Part shown: positions 8,108 to 16,612 of the stretch, piece by piece
Numbering within the stretch: position 1 is the first letter of the stretch
Layout of the letters: the number at the start of each line of letters is the position of its first letter
Source: Streptomyces spinosus
GTDB lineage: Bacteria > Actinomycetota > Actinomycetes > Streptomycetales > Streptomycetaceae
Assembly: GCF_020400655.1 (NCBI RefSeq)
Contig: NZ_JAINRC010000007.1
Span: 1 to 64,000 of the forward strand
Reading direction: 5' to 3'
DNA: 64,000 nucleotides
Position numbers and translations under genes: made by a program
Notes under the pieces: model-generated
Database searches by the model: none
What the model was told of the DNA's origin: nothing
The model's input: only the letters and a program-made list of their open reading frames with translations

Positions 8108-8140
8108 CACGGGAGGACGTCGTGCCGACGGCCTCCCGTG
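8108..8140 (+). terminator. Intrinsic terminator after the GH92 gene
   Basis: A perfect 9-bp stem CACGGGAGG / CCTCCCGTG with a 15-nt loop begins 16 nt after the GH92 stop. It also lies beyond the minus-strand stop at 8198 and could act for both genes. Confidence 0.7.
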
Positions 8141-8197
8141 GCCACCCGCGGCGACCGGTCCGGACGGCTTCCCGGAGCGGCCCGGGCGTCCTCGGCG

Positions 8198-8617
8198 TCA
8201 CTCGTCCCCGGTGAGACCCAGTTGTCGCAGCATGCCGAGCTCGTCACTGCTGCCCCAGCGTTCGACGAGCCTGCCGTCACTGTCGAAGCGGCTGATCTGC
8301 ATGCCCCGGTAGCTCACCTTCCTGCCGGTCGGCGGGTGTCCCATCAGGGGTCCGAGGTGTGTGCCGCTGATGGTGTAGGCGAAGGCCAGTTCGTCGTCGG
8401 TGGCCACGAGGTGTTCCACCGCCACGTTCAGGTCCGGGAAGGCGGCGCGGAGTTCGCCGAACATCGCCTTGTACCCGGCGGGCCCGGGCCCCTGGCCGGG
8501 GGCGGGGTCGTGATCGACCGAACCGGGCGCCACGACCCTGTCCAGGGCGTCGAGGTCTCCGGAGATGACGGCCTCCGCGAAGGCGGTCTGGGCGGCGATG
8601 TTCGTCTGTCTCGACAT
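8198..8617 (-). CDS. SnoaL-like ester-cyclase-family protein
   Basis: This 139-residue NTF2-fold protein has the features of the SnoaL-like ester cyclase group: an early FAEAVISGDLDALDRVVAPG helix, VDHDPAPGQGPGPAGYKAMFGELRAAFPDLNV, a TGRKVSYRGMQISRFDSDGRLVERW strand pair and a short tail. Full family length. ATG 8617 follows AGGAGGAGC at good spacing. Many members are of unknown substrate and appear in stress or degradation modules. It stands alone, facing a 590-bp non-coding gap. Confidence 0.8.
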   Translation of the reverse strand: MSRQTNIAAQTAFAEAVISGDLDALDRVVAPGSVDHDPAPGQGPGPAGYKAMFGELRAAFPDLNVAVEHLVATDDELAFAYTISGTHLGPLMGHPPTGRKVSYRGMQISRFDSDGRLVERWGSSDELGMLRQLGLTGDE

Positions 8618-9205
8618 AGCGCTCCTCCTGGGCCGAGTAGGCCACCGATCGGCAGCGGCCGGGCGCCCGCGGGCGCGGGGCGGCGGGGAATCCACCGGTC
8701 GGCGTGCCCGCCGCGCGACCGCCGCGCGTCCCCCCGCGACGGCCCGGCGCCTCAACGGCCGACCGGGGCCGCAGCGCACACCTGGACCCGGCACACGTGT
8801 GCCCCGGCGCAACGGCCCTCGCCACTGCGCCACTGCGTCTCCAGTCTCCCCCTGTGGCCACCCGAGGGCACTCCGGCAGGCCATGAGCAGCCGTACGCGG
8901 CCGCGGCATGTGTCCGAGCGGCGCGGCACGGCCGCTGCGCGCGCCACGGCCGGGGCACCCGCCGTCCCGCTGGTACGACGACCGCTCGGTTGCTGCGGAG
9001 GGCGGGTCGCGGGGCGGAACGAGGGAGAATCGCGACGCGCATCGGCACCCCGGGGAGGGCCTCGTGCCGCGCACCGCGTACGGTGCGGGGGCGGGTGGCG
9101 ACACGCGTGGTGGCGGACGGCAAGGAGGCGGTCCCCCGCACGCCTTCGGTCCTCACCCGCCGCGCCACCCCCACCGCACCGCACCGGCCCGGAAGGACGA
9201 GCCCC
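8618..9205. other. 588-bp gap with no recognisable gene
   Basis: Both strands have long open frames, as expected at this GC content, but none gives a recognisable protein or plausible start. It should hold the divergent promoters of the SnoaL-like gene (8617) and the aminotransferase gene (9206). No repeat or hairpin stands out. Confidence 0.5.
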
Positions 9206-10318
9206 GTGCTCACGTCGTACGCCGCCCACTTCGACACGCCCGCCGGATACCTGGACTTCGCGCGTTTCGGACCGCCGTCGCGGGATGCCGTGACCGCCGG
9301 CGCGCGCGCCGTCGCGGAGTCCGCCACCGCCGACCACACCACCGTGGACGCCCTGATGCGTGCGGAAGACGCCGTCCGGGACACGGCCGCCCGCCTGGCG
9401 GGCACCGACGTCCGGCACACCGTGCTGCTCCCGAACACGTCCACCGGCCTGTTCCACGCGGCCCTCGGCATCCGGGAAGGAGTGGTCCTCGCGCCGCGGA
9501 CCGACTTCCCCGCCAACCACTATCCCTGGCACCGCGCCGCGCAGCTGGGCCGGGCCGCACCGCGCTGGCTCGACCCCGCGCCCGGCGCCGGTGTCACCCC
9601 CGATCAGGTCCGCGCCGCGCTGACCGACGACGTGGTCGCCCTGTCCGTGAGCGCCGTGGACTTCCGTACCGGCTTCCGCGCCGACCTCGCGGCGCTGCGC
9701 GAGGCGATCGGGCCGGACCGGTTGCTGATCGTGGACGGCATCCAGGCGTTCGGCGTGGCCGCGCTGCCCTGGGACACGGCCGACGTGCTGGTGACGGGCG
9801 GCCAGAAGTGGCTGCGCGCGGGATGGGGCACCGGCTTCGCCACGCTGTCCGACCGGGCGCTGGAACGCCTCGACCCCGTCCTCACCGGCTGGACGGGGGT
9901 CGAGGACGCCGGCCTGTTCGACGGAACGGCACACCCGCCGGCGCCGGACGCGCGCCGGTGGTCGATCACCCATCTCAGCCCGGTGACGGCCGCCGCGTTC
10001 GCGTCCGCGCTCGCCATCGTGGAGCGGCACACCGTAGCGGCGATCGAGGCCGCGATCGCCGCGCGGATCGCCGAACTCTCCGACACCGTGCAGCGGTGCG
10101 GGGGCCGCGTGCTGTCCCCCGCCGACCCGGCGCGGCGAGCGGGCATCCTCTCCTTCACCGTGCCCGGGCACGAACCGTCCCTCGTGGCGAAGGCCCTGCA
10201 CGCCGAGGGTGTCACTCCGACGGTGCGTGCCGACTCACTCCGTTTCTCCCCGCACGCCTCGACACCGCCGGAGGTTGCCGAGCGGGTCGCCGCCGCGCTG
10301 TCGTCGCTGCGGAGCTGA
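9206..10318 (+). CDS. PLP-dependent class V aminotransferase-family protein
   Basis: The 370-residue protein fits the class V fold (isopenicillin-N epimerase / cysteine desulfurase-like). It has a substrate/PLP region HTVLLPNTSTGLFHAALGI, the PLP-binding Asp in LLIVDGIQAFG and the Schiff-base lysine in DVLVTGGQKWLRAGWGTGF (about residue 206). The C-terminal small domain ends near LRFSPHASTPPEVAERVAAAL. GTG 9206 is used because GGAAGGA lies 8 nt upstream and the family N-terminus begins there. No cysteine-desulfurase active-site Cys loop is evident, so the substrate is open. It has no functional neighbour. Confidence 0.85.
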   Translation: MLTSYAAHFDTPAGYLDFARFGPPSRDAVTAGARAVAESATADHTTVDALMRAEDAVRDTAARLAGTDVRHTVLLPNTSTGLFHAALGIREGVVLAPRTDFPANHYPWHRAAQLGRAAPRWLDPAPGAGVTPDQVRAALTDDVVALSVSAVDFRTGFRADLAALREAIGPDRLLIVDGIQAFGVAALPWDTADVLVTGGQKWLRAGWGTGFATLSDRALERLDPVLTGWTGVEDAGLFDGTAHPPAPDARRWSITHLSPVTAAAFASALAIVERHTVAAIEAAIAARIAELSDTVQRCGGRVLSPADPARRAGILSFTVPGHEPSLVAKALHAEGVTPTVRADSLRFSPHASTPPEVAERVAAALSSLRS

Positions 10319-10375
10319 GCGGGCCCGTGGGACAGGGTCGGCGGCGAGGTGAGCGGCGCGCCTGCGGGCCGGCGG

Positions 10376-11140
10376 CTACCAGGTCTGTTCGGCGGCGCGG
10401 ACGAGGATCTCGTTGACGGCGACCCGGCGGTCCCGGGTGACGATGTAGGACACGGCGTCGGCGATGTCCTCGGGCCGCAGCGGCTCCATGCCGGCGATCT
10501 GCTGCTCGACGGCCTGCCGTACGCCGTCGCGCAGGTGCGTGCTCAGTTCGGTGTCCACGGTGCCGGGCTCGACCACGCTCACCCGCACGCGCTTCTGGCT
10601 GAGCTCCTGCCGCAGCGCCTCGGTGAAGCCGTTGACCCCGAACTTGGTCAGGTTGTAGACGGCCGTCCCGGGGCGGGCGACCCGTCCCGCGGTGGAGCTG
10701 ATGTTGACCAGGTCCGCCACTCCCCGCGGCGAGTCCTGCGCCGCGCGCACGAGATGCGGCAGCGCGGCGTGGGTGACGTACAGCAGACCCCGCACGTTCA
10801 CCTCCAGCATGTGCTCCCACTCCTCCAGCGGGGAGTCCACGGCCTGCCCGACCCCCATGAAACCGGCGTTGTTGACGACCGTGTCCAGGCGGCCGAGCTC
10901 TGCCACCACGCTCTCCAGCGCGCTCGCGGCCTGCTGCCTGTCGGTGATGTCGGCCTCCACCACCAAGGCCGTGCCACCGTCGGCCCGTAGTGCGTCCGCG
11001 AGCGCCTCCAGCCGTGCCCGCCGCCGTCCCAGCACGGCGACGGCAGCGCCTTCCGCGGCGAGCCCCCGCGCGGTCGCCTCGCCGATGCCGCTGCTCGCGC
11101 CGGTCACCAGGGCCACCGTGTTCTTCAGTCGCGCGGTCAT
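10376..11140 (-). CDS. Classical SDR oxidoreductase
   Basis: The 254-residue classical SDR has TGASSGIG (residues 14-21), NNAG, the catalytic Ser in NISSTAG and an intact YNLTK (Tyr-x3-Lys), unlike the SDRs at 1405 and 47089. The C-terminus follows the PGTVDTELSTHL pattern of YdfG-like enzymes acting on 3-hydroxy acids or alcohols. The start at ATG 11140 is supported by AGGAGGAAG upstream. It is divergently transcribed from the TetR gene at 11362, with two palindromic operators between them, so it is probably repressed by that TetR protein. Confidence 0.92.
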   Translation of the reverse strand: MTARLKNTVALVTGASSGIGEATARGLAAEGAAVAVLGRRRARLEALADALRADGGTALVVEADITDRQQAASALESVVAELGRLDTVVNNAGFMGVGQAVDSPLEEWEHMLEVNVRGLLYVTHAALPHLVRAAQDSPRGVADLVNISSTAGRVARPGTAVYNLTKFGVNGFTEALRQELSQKRVRVSVVEPGTVDTELSTHLRDGVRQAVEQQIAGMEPLRPEDIADAVSYIVTRDRRVAVNEILVRAAEQTW

Positions 11141-11292
11141 GTGTCTTCCTCCTGTAGGGGTGGTCGGGCGGGTCGCCCTCGGATGCCGGTGTCGCGGGAC
11201 GGGCAGCGATCCCCGCGTCCGCCGTGGCCCGCCGCGGTCCGGTGTGGCCTCTCGCCCCTCGCCTCTCGTGCACGGGCACGGTAGCCTCGTAA

Positions 11293-11334
11293 CCGGAACC
11301 AGTTCCGGATGCAGATTAAGCGGAACCGGTTCCG
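11293..11334. promoter_or_regulatory. Twin TetR-type operators
   Basis: Two related palindromes lie in the divergent SDR/TetR promoter: CCGGAACCAGTTCCGG (11293-11308) and CGGAACCGGTTCCG (11321-11334), with centres 27 bp apart. Shared half-site CGGAAC. This spacing suits two TetR dimers controlling both directions. Confidence 0.75.
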
Positions 11335-11361
11335 GTTGCAAGGTCGAGGGAAGGATGCAGG

Positions 11362-11949
11362 TTGACCGGCAAGGGAACGGACGGCACCGGACGGCACGGC
11401 AGGCCGCTGCGCGCCGACGCGCGACGGAACGAGGACCGGTTGCTCAGCGCCGCGGCAGAGGCGTTCGCCCGGGAAGGCACGGGCGCCTCGGTCAAGGACA
11501 TCGCCCGCGCGGCCGGCGTCGGTGTCGGCACGCTGTACCGCCGGTTCCCGTCCAAGGAACTGCTGATCGAGGCGACGTACCGGCACGAAGTACAGGTGCT
11601 GTGCGCCGCGGCGCCCGAACTCACCGCTTCGCTGCCCCCGGCGCAGGCACTGCGGGCCTGGATGGAACGCTTCATCGAGTTCATGGCGGCCAAGCACGGG
11701 ATGGCCGATGTCCTGCGAGTGGTGCTGACCGACGAGGGCGAGCGGCTGACCACGCGCGCCCACCTCACCGAGGCGGTCCGCCACCTCCTCGCCGCCGGGG
11801 CGAGTCAGAACGTCACCCGGTCACAGGTCGAGGCGCAGGACGTCCTCATGGCCCTCGGCGGCATCAGCGTCATGGCCGACACCGAACGACAGCCCGGCCT
11901 GGTCCCGGCGCTGATCGATCTGCTCCTGCACGGCATCCTGACGTGCTGA
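11362..11949 (+). CDS. TetR-family transcriptional regulator
   Basis: The 195-residue product has a TetR DNA-binding domain at about residues 18-64 (RNEDRLLSAAAEAFAREGTGASVKDIARAAGVGVGTLYRRFPSKELL) and a helical C-terminal domain resembling the SCO-type TetR_C (HLTEAVRHLLAAGASQNVTRSQVEAQDVLMALGGI). The only start matching family length is TTG 11362, with GAAGGA about 8 nt upstream; the nearby ATG at 11355 is out of frame. It is divergent from the SDR gene and very probably binds the twin palindromes at 11293-11334. Ligand unknown. Confidence 0.88.
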   Translation: MTGKGTDGTGRHGRPLRADARRNEDRLLSAAAEAFAREGTGASVKDIARAAGVGVGTLYRRFPSKELLIEATYRHEVQVLCAAAPELTASLPPAQALRAWMERFIEFMAAKHGMADVLRVVLTDEGERLTTRAHLTEAVRHLLAAGASQNVTRSQVEAQDVLMALGGISVMADTERQPGLVPALIDLLLHGILTC

Positions 11950-11950
11950 A

Positions 11951-11992
11951 GGGCGGCCGCCCGTAGTGCGCACCACGTGGGGCGGCCGCCCC
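11951..11992 (+). terminator. GC-rich terminator hairpin after TetR
   Basis: Two copies of the self-complementary GGGCGGCCGCCC (11951-11962 and 11980-11991) can pair with each other as a 12-14 bp stem with a 16-nt loop, or fold separately. It begins one base after the TetR stop codon. Confidence 0.6.
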
Positions 11993-12143
11993 GTCCCGCC
12001 ACAAGGGGGTGGGTGGCGGGAGTCTGTCAGCAGATACACGGAGCCGCCTGGGTGATCGGTTCACGGTCTGCCCTTATTTCTCGCCTGTACGGCGCGTCAC
12101 AGGGCGGGGCCACCGACTGCGCGGACGGTGATCGCGGGCCATC

Positions 12144-12155
12144 TACACTGTGGCC
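12144..12155 (+). promoter_or_regulatory. Leaderless promoter of the MarR gene
   Basis: TACACT (12144-12149) matches the -10 consensus TANNNT and lies exactly 6 nt before the ATG at 12156. No Shine-Dalgarno sequence is present, which implies that transcription starts at or next to the start codon. Confidence 0.55.
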
Positions 12156-12611
12156 ATGGCAGAAGCGACACCCCTGGAGCCCTTGAACGCGGTCGAGGAG
12201 GCCTTCCTGCGGGCTCTGGGCAGAGTGATCACGTTACTGCCCCGGGTCGTCGACGCGGACATGCTGGAAGAGCAGCCGATCTCGGGTACCGAGTACATGG
12301 TCCTCGTGCATCTCTCCGAGGTGCCGGACAACCAGATGCGCATGAGCGAGCTCGCCGGCATGTGCGGGCTGTCGCTGAGCGGCATGACGCGAGTGGTCAA
12401 CCGGCTCGAGTCGCAGTCGCTGGTCATCCGTGAGAAGTCGCCGGACGACGGGCGGTCCTGGCTCGCCGTCCTCACCAGCGCGGGATGGACACAGCTGAAG
12501 CAGGCATGGCCCACCAACCTCGCGAGCGTACGCCGCCATGTGTTCTCGCGCCTGGACGGCTGCGACATCGCCGCCGCCGCGAAGGTCCTGGAGCGCGTAG
12601 CGCCCGCGTGA
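12156..12611 (+). CDS. MarR-family transcriptional regulator
   Basis: The 151-residue protein has the MarR winged helix: GTEYMVLVHLSEVPDNQMRMSELAGMCGLSLSGMTRVVNRLESQSLVIRE (about residues 45-95) followed by the DDGRSWLAVLTSAG wing. Its length is typical. An in-frame GTG at 12150 is possible, but ATG 12156 fits the leaderless promoter. No obvious target gene adjoins it; the next gene is the kinase at 13096, beyond a tandem-repeat region. Confidence 0.9.
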   Translation: MAEATPLEPLNAVEEAFLRALGRVITLLPRVVDADMLEEQPISGTEYMVLVHLSEVPDNQMRMSELAGMCGLSLSGMTRVVNRLESQSLVIREKSPDDGRSWLAVLTSAGWTQLKQAWPTNLASVRRHVFSRLDGCDIAAAAKVLERVAPA

Positions 12612-12650
12612 CGTCACGCCGTCCGAGCGGGCCGCCCCGGCCCGCGACGG

Positions 12651-12750
12651 CGACCCCCGCCCGCGCTCGGCGACCCCCGCCCGCGCTCGGCGACCCCCGC
12701 CCGCGCTCGGCGACTCCCGCCCGCGCTCGGCGACTCCCGCCCGCGCTCGG
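12651..12750. repeat. Five exact-length 20-bp tandem repeats
   Basis: The unit CGACCCCCGCCCGCGCTCGG occurs three times unchanged (12651-12710), then twice with one C-to-T change (12711-12750). The 20-bp period is not a multiple of three, which argues against a coding array. It lies in a 480-bp gap between the MarR gene and the kinase gene; the rest of that gap contains no recognisable gene, apart from an AT-rich patch at about 13018-13080 likely to hold the kinase promoter. Confidence 0.9.
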
Positions 12751-13095
12751 TGGAGACCGCCGAGACCTGCACGGAGACCGCCGCGATCCCGTCGGAGGCC
12801 GCGAGGCAGGACGTCGGCTCGGCCGCGACGCCGCCGAACTCACCGCCCCTAACGGTCACTTGACCGCCCACCGCCTGGTGCGTGAGTCCGCCTGCCCGAG
12901 GGTTCCGGTCGGCTACAGGGTTCACACGGCGGCCTCCACGGTCCGGCGCACACCGCGCCGGGTGCCCCCGGGGGCCAAGGAGTCGCCGCGTCCACGGCCA
13001 GTCCCGGCCGGAGCCCGTTTCACGTAACTATGCGATCATGATATACACCTCCTTCACATCTTCTTCACTGTCAGTTTCCCAGGCTAGGACCCGTC

Positions 13096-15159
13096 ATGAG
13101 CTCTGCTGGTACCGGCGGGCGGGTGCAGCCCGCCCGCCCAGGTGACCCTTCCCGTGTCGGCCCTTACCGGATCATCGGCCGTCTCGGCTCCGGCGGCATG
13201 GGGACCGTCCACGCCGGTCTCACCGCCGACGGGCTCAGGGTCGCTGTCAAGGTGATCCACCCCGCACAGGCCGAAGACCGGGAGTTCCGGGCCCGGTTCC
13301 GCCGCGAGGTCCAGCTGTCCGCGCGGGTGCAGGGTCCGTGCCTCGTGCCGTTGCTCGCCGCCGACCCCGAAGCCGACGCGCCCTGGCTGGCGACGGCCTA
13401 CGCCCCGGGCCCCACTCTCCACCAGTACCTGGCCGACCACGGCCCCCTGACCGGCGGCACCTTGTACGCCTTCGCGACGGGCACGGCGCAAGCGCTGGCG
13501 GCCGTCCACGAAGCCGACGTCGTCCATCGTGACGTGAAGCCGCAGAACGTCATCCTCACTCCGGCCGGACCGCGCGTGCTCGACTTCGGCATCGCCCGCG
13601 CCGCCGACGGCACGAGCGTGACCCGGACGGGCGTCATGACCGGCACCCCCGGCTGGATCAGCCCCGAGTACTACCGCACCAGCGCCGCCGGGCCGGAGGG
13701 CGACATGTTCGCCTGGGGCGCGCTCGTCGCCTACGCCGCGACCGGCCGGCTCCCGTTCGGTACCGGCGCGCCGGACGTGGTCGCGTTCCGCGTGATGTCC
13801 GAGGACCCCGACCTGGACGGTGTGCCCGGGGAACTGCGCGAAGTCGTGGAGAGCGCCCTCGCGAAGGAACCCGCCGACCGGATATCCGCCGCCTCGGCCG
13901 CCCAGGAGTGCTCGCGGTTGCTCGCCTCCCAGGCCACCCAGGTCCTCGCGGGCGGTGACGCACCGGCACCCACCCGGGTCGGTGAACTGGTCACGGCCGT
14001 GTGGGAGATACCCACCGTCGACGACCCCACCTGGCACGCCCCTTCCGCGCGCTCCCGCAGACGGACCGTCACGACCGTGCTCGTGGCCGCCGCCGTGATC
14101 GGCGCTCTCGCCGGCGGCGCCCTGGCCTTCCCGGCCGCCTTCCCGGACGACGCGGACCGAGGCGGCGCGCGGGACGCCGTCGCGGGCCCGTCGGCCGCGT
14201 CCCCGGCCCGGCACACCGGCGGCGCCACCGGGCCCGCCGCGACCCCCGGCCCCGCTGTGGCGACGCACACCGCTGACGATGCGCGCGGGATACGCGTACC
14301 GACCGATCCGCTGGCCGGCGTGGCCGACCCGGCCTTCACACGGGCCGGGGACGAGGCCCAGCCGTCGGACGACGAGTGGCGGGCGAGCACCAACGCGAGC
14401 ACCCAGGAGGAGAAGGACACCGCCCAGGCGATCGGGAACGACGTGAGGGCCATGCTCGCCACCAAGGGCCTGGAGCACCTCACCGCCACGGTCACGTTCA
14501 ACCGGCGTGCGCAGACCGTCATGGTGACCGGCGGGCCGGTCTCCCAACTGCCGGAGGACGACCAGGAGGTGTTCCGCAGGGCAGGAGAGACGGCATCCTG
14601 CACCACTCTCGCCCGCCGCCTCCAGAGCAGCCCGACCACCTGGCCCTACGGCCGCTACTCCGTCTTCTGGAAGGACTCCGACGGCGACACCGAGGCGGAC
14701 GTCCTCGGTTTCGGCCGGGCCACCGACGGGTGCTACAACGAGGTCGCCGGACAGTGGCGGGGGGACGAGTCCGGCATGGCGACCGCGCAGATACCCAGTG
14801 CCGACAGGGACGAGATCCGGGTCGCCGACGCCACGGACAAGGCCGTCACCGCCGCGTGGAGGGCCCGGGTCGCCGAGGGCGACGGCGTGGACCCCTCCGC
14901 CGCGGACGACGACATCAGCCTCGGGTTCGACCCGGCCGAGAAGGCCGCGTACGTGTGGATCCAGGACACCTACGGAGGACTGATCGGCCGGGCCCAGAGA
15001 GACAACTTCCAGGATGTCGCCCGGAGGACCACCTGCGGGAAACTCAGGGACGAGTACAGCAGGAACCGGTCCTGGCAGTACATCCGCTGGTCCGTGGCCG
15101 TCTACAGCGGGAACATGGGAACCCCCGAGTTCATCGGCTCGGGCGACTGCCTCTCCTGA
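13096..15159 (+). CDS. Transmembrane eukaryotic-type Ser/Thr protein kinase
   Basis: The 687-residue protein has a complete kinase domain in residues about 23-280: glycine loop GRLGSGGMGTVHAG, VAVKVIH with the ATP-binding Lys, catalytic VVHRDVKPQNV, DFG in LDFGIARA, activation-loop threonines and the SPEYY (APE-like) motif. One membrane helix at about 325-345 (TTVLVAAAVIGALAGGALAF) follows an Arg-rich stop-transfer region. The extracellular part of about 340 residues has no PASTA repeats and contains two cysteine pairs, so it is probably a novel sensor module. Related to PknB-type kinases. No phosphatase or substrate gene is adjacent. Confidence 0.93.
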   Translation: MSSAGTGGRVQPARPGDPSRVGPYRIIGRLGSGGMGTVHAGLTADGLRVAVKVIHPAQAEDREFRARFRREVQLSARVQGPCLVPLLAADPEADAPWLATAYAPGPTLHQYLADHGPLTGGTLYAFATGTAQALAAVHEADVVHRDVKPQNVILTPAGPRVLDFGIARAADGTSVTRTGVMTGTPGWISPEYYRTSAAGPEGDMFAWGALVAYAATGRLPFGTGAPDVVAFRVMSEDPDLDGVPGELREVVESALAKEPADRISAASAAQECSRLLASQATQVLAGGDAPAPTRVGELVTAVWEIPTVDDPTWHAPSARSRRRTVTTVLVAAAVIGALAGGALAFPAAFPDDADRGGARDAVAGPSAASPARHTGGATGPAATPGPAVATHTADDARGIRVPTDPLAGVADPAFTRAGDEAQPSDDEWRASTNASTQEEKDTAQAIGNDVRAMLATKGLEHLTATVTFNRRAQTVMVTGGPVSQLPEDDQEVFRRAGETASCTTLARRLQSSPTTWPYGRYSVFWKDSDGDTEADVLGFGRATDGCYNEVAGQWRGDESGMATAQIPSADRDEIRVADATDKAVTAAWRARVAEGDGVDPSAADDDISLGFDPAEKAAYVWIQDTYGGLIGRAQRDNFQDVARRTTCGKLRDEYSRNRSWQYIRWSVAVYSGNMGTPEFIGSGDCLS

Positions 15160-15171
15160 CGCGGACGGACT

Positions 15172-15188
15172 CACGCCGGATCGGCGTG
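15172..15188 (+). terminator. Hairpin after the kinase gene
   Basis: CACGCCG-GAT-CGGCGTG forms a 7-bp stem with a 3-nt loop, 13 nt after the kinase stop. Confidence 0.5.
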
Positions 15189-15270
15189 CCCGGCCGGCGC
15201 CGGCGGGGGCTCCAGCGAGCGCGGATCGCCGCCTCGGCCACCGTCACCTGCACTGGCAGGAGGCAGGGAC

Positions 15271-15501
15271 TCAGCGGTGCCGTTCCTCGGGCCAGGGCCG
15301 AGACCTGCGCCTGCCCCACTCCTGCGCCCGTTCCCTGATACGGCGACGCAACCAGACCATCCACAGCGCGAGCGGCGTCACCACGAGAGCACTCAGCAAG
15401 GCCGGCCCCCAGCCGGCACCACCACCGCTGAACCGGATCATCACGGCCACCAGCACGTACAGCGCCAGGACAACGCATGCTCTGCGCAAGGGTTTTGACA
15501 T
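15271..15501 (-). CDS. Small two-helix membrane protein
   Basis: The 76-residue product has two predicted membrane segments (about residues 8-24, ACVVLALYVLVAVMIRF, and 30-50, WGPALLSALVVTPLALWMVW) and a strongly basic C-terminal tail. The hydrophobic profile and the fit after the DUF1990 gene, 63 nt downstream on the same strand, support a real gene. The Shine-Dalgarno sequence is weak. The family is not recognised. Confidence 0.6.
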   Translation of the reverse strand: MSKPLRRACVVLALYVLVAVMIRFSGGGAGWGPALLSALVVTPLALWMVWLRRRIRERAQEWGRRRSRPWPEERHR

Positions 15502-15564
15502 GCGGTCCGGGTACCCCGGTCACCGTCGCGTACGACGGGGGCCCGGCCGATGGGGCGATGTGCC

Positions 15565-16296
15565 TCAGCCGGGGGCGACCCTGTGGATCGCCAGCGCGTC
15601 CCTGTGGTGCGTCCTCGTGTCGGAGGGTGCCCACACCAGGCGCCCGACTGCCGGGGACCGCCCGGGCAGCGGCTCACGGCCACGCAGTTCGGCCTCGACG
15701 AACAGGCGCAGCCGTGCCGCACACCTGTGGTAGAACCGCAGCTGGGTGCGGCGGCCGAACAGGCGCCACCCGAGGGAGGTGATCCGGTCCAGGGTGGGTG
15801 CGCCCTGCGAATGGCACGAGACGACGAACAGCACCTCGCCGGTCTCCTGCCGTTTCACCACCTCATAGGTGGCCCGGCCGCGTTCCAGGTGGCCCTCCAG
15901 GGTCTCGTAGGCCCAACCCCAGACGCGGTCGGTCCCGTCGCGCACCTCGTCCACGACCCCGGTGACGCGCACACCGCAGTAGAAGTGCATGCCGTGGAAC
16001 CGGGCCTCCAGCAGCATGTCGCGGCCGAGCAGGGGTGCGGCGGGGTCGTAGAGCGCGCGCACGATCTCCGGGGGCGAGAACTCGTAGTCGCGGACCAGGC
16101 GGCACGCCCGTTCCCATGAGCCTCCCGGCTCCGGCGGGCCCGGTCGCTCCGCCGGCAGCGCGGTGCGGTGGACGTCGATGTTCCAGGACGGCCGGCGTAC
16201 CTCGTCGACCGAGTAGTTGACGCGCGCGTCCGCGAGGTTCCGCCACACCTGTACGGCGTCGGGCCGGCCGAGGACCCGGCTGCCCAAGGGACTCAT
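15565..16296 (-). CDS. DUF1990-family protein
   Basis: The 243-residue protein carries a DUF1990-type core in the C-terminal two thirds: FHGMHFYCGVRVTGVVDEV, then WGWAYETLEGHLERGRATYEVV and a beta-rich segment ending RFYHRCAARLRLFVEAEL. The family has no established biochemical function in what I know. The ATG at 16296 overlaps the stop of the 70-aa gene upstream (ATGA), so the two are probably translationally coupled. A second DUF1990-like gene is divergent at 16613. This suggests a co-regulated pair. Confidence 0.75.
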   Translation of the reverse strand: MSPLGSRVLGRPDAVQVWRNLADARVNYSVDEVRRPSWNIDVHRTALPAERPGPPEPGGSWERACRLVRDYEFSPPEIVRALYDPAAPLLGRDMLLEARFHGMHFYCGVRVTGVVDEVRDGTDRVWGWAYETLEGHLERGRATYEVVKRQETGEVLFVVSCHSQGAPTLDRITSLGWRLFGRRTQLRFYHRCAARLRLFVEAELRGREPLPGRSPAVGRLVWAPSDTRTHHRDALAIHRVAPG

Positions 16297-16505
16297 TCGG
16301 AACCTTCGAGCGAGTCGCCGATCAGCCACAGCGTCGGCGGCCACAGACCCACGAAGAGCGCGCGCCGCTCGGCGTTCCCCCGTTGCTCCTGGTCGACGGT
16401 CTTCGCACGCACCCACAACGTCACGCACAGGCCCACGGAGGCGAGCGAGACCAGGTGCAGATGACTACCCCGCACACCTGCGCGGCGCAGGAGCCGGACC
16501 ACCAT
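16293..16505 (-). CDS. Small single-helix membrane protein upstream of DUF1990
   Basis: The 70-residue protein has a basic N-terminus (MVVRLLRRAGVRGSHLHLV), a hydrophobic stretch LASVGLCVTLWV, a polar loop and a second hydrophobic patch (RALFVGLWPPTLWLIGDSL). GGGAGG lies upstream of ATG 16505, and the stop overlaps the DUF1990 start by 4 bp. It appears to be the first gene of the minus-strand unit. Family not recognised. Confidence 0.65.
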   Translation of the reverse strand: MVVRLLRRAGVRGSHLHLVSLASVGLCVTLWVRAKTVDQEQRGNAERRALFVGLWPPTLWLIGDSLEGSE

Positions 16506-16612
16506 GGGGACCTCCCGGGTCGCTTCCCTGTGTAAGCGTTCTTCGAGAAAGTGCGCTTTTATCAGGGTATAGACCTTTTGCCGATGTCTCATACGGAGTC
16601 GAAGGGGCCGGG
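16506..16612. promoter_or_regulatory. Divergent promoter of the two DUF1990 units
   Basis: This comparatively AT-rich 107-bp gap separates the divergent genes. On the plus strand GGGTAT (16565-16570) lies about 43 nt before ATG 16613 and resembles the -10 element of stress sigma factors of the SigB group in Streptomyces. I could not find a matching -35 at consensus distance, so the sigma assignment is only a suggestion. Confidence 0.35.

Noticed and set aside
12614..12925. Minus-strand open frame through the 20-bp tandem repeats
   Set aside because: The 20-bp period shifts frame every unit and the product is low-complexity Arg/Gly/Ser; it has no recognisable domain, so I treat the repeats as non-coding.
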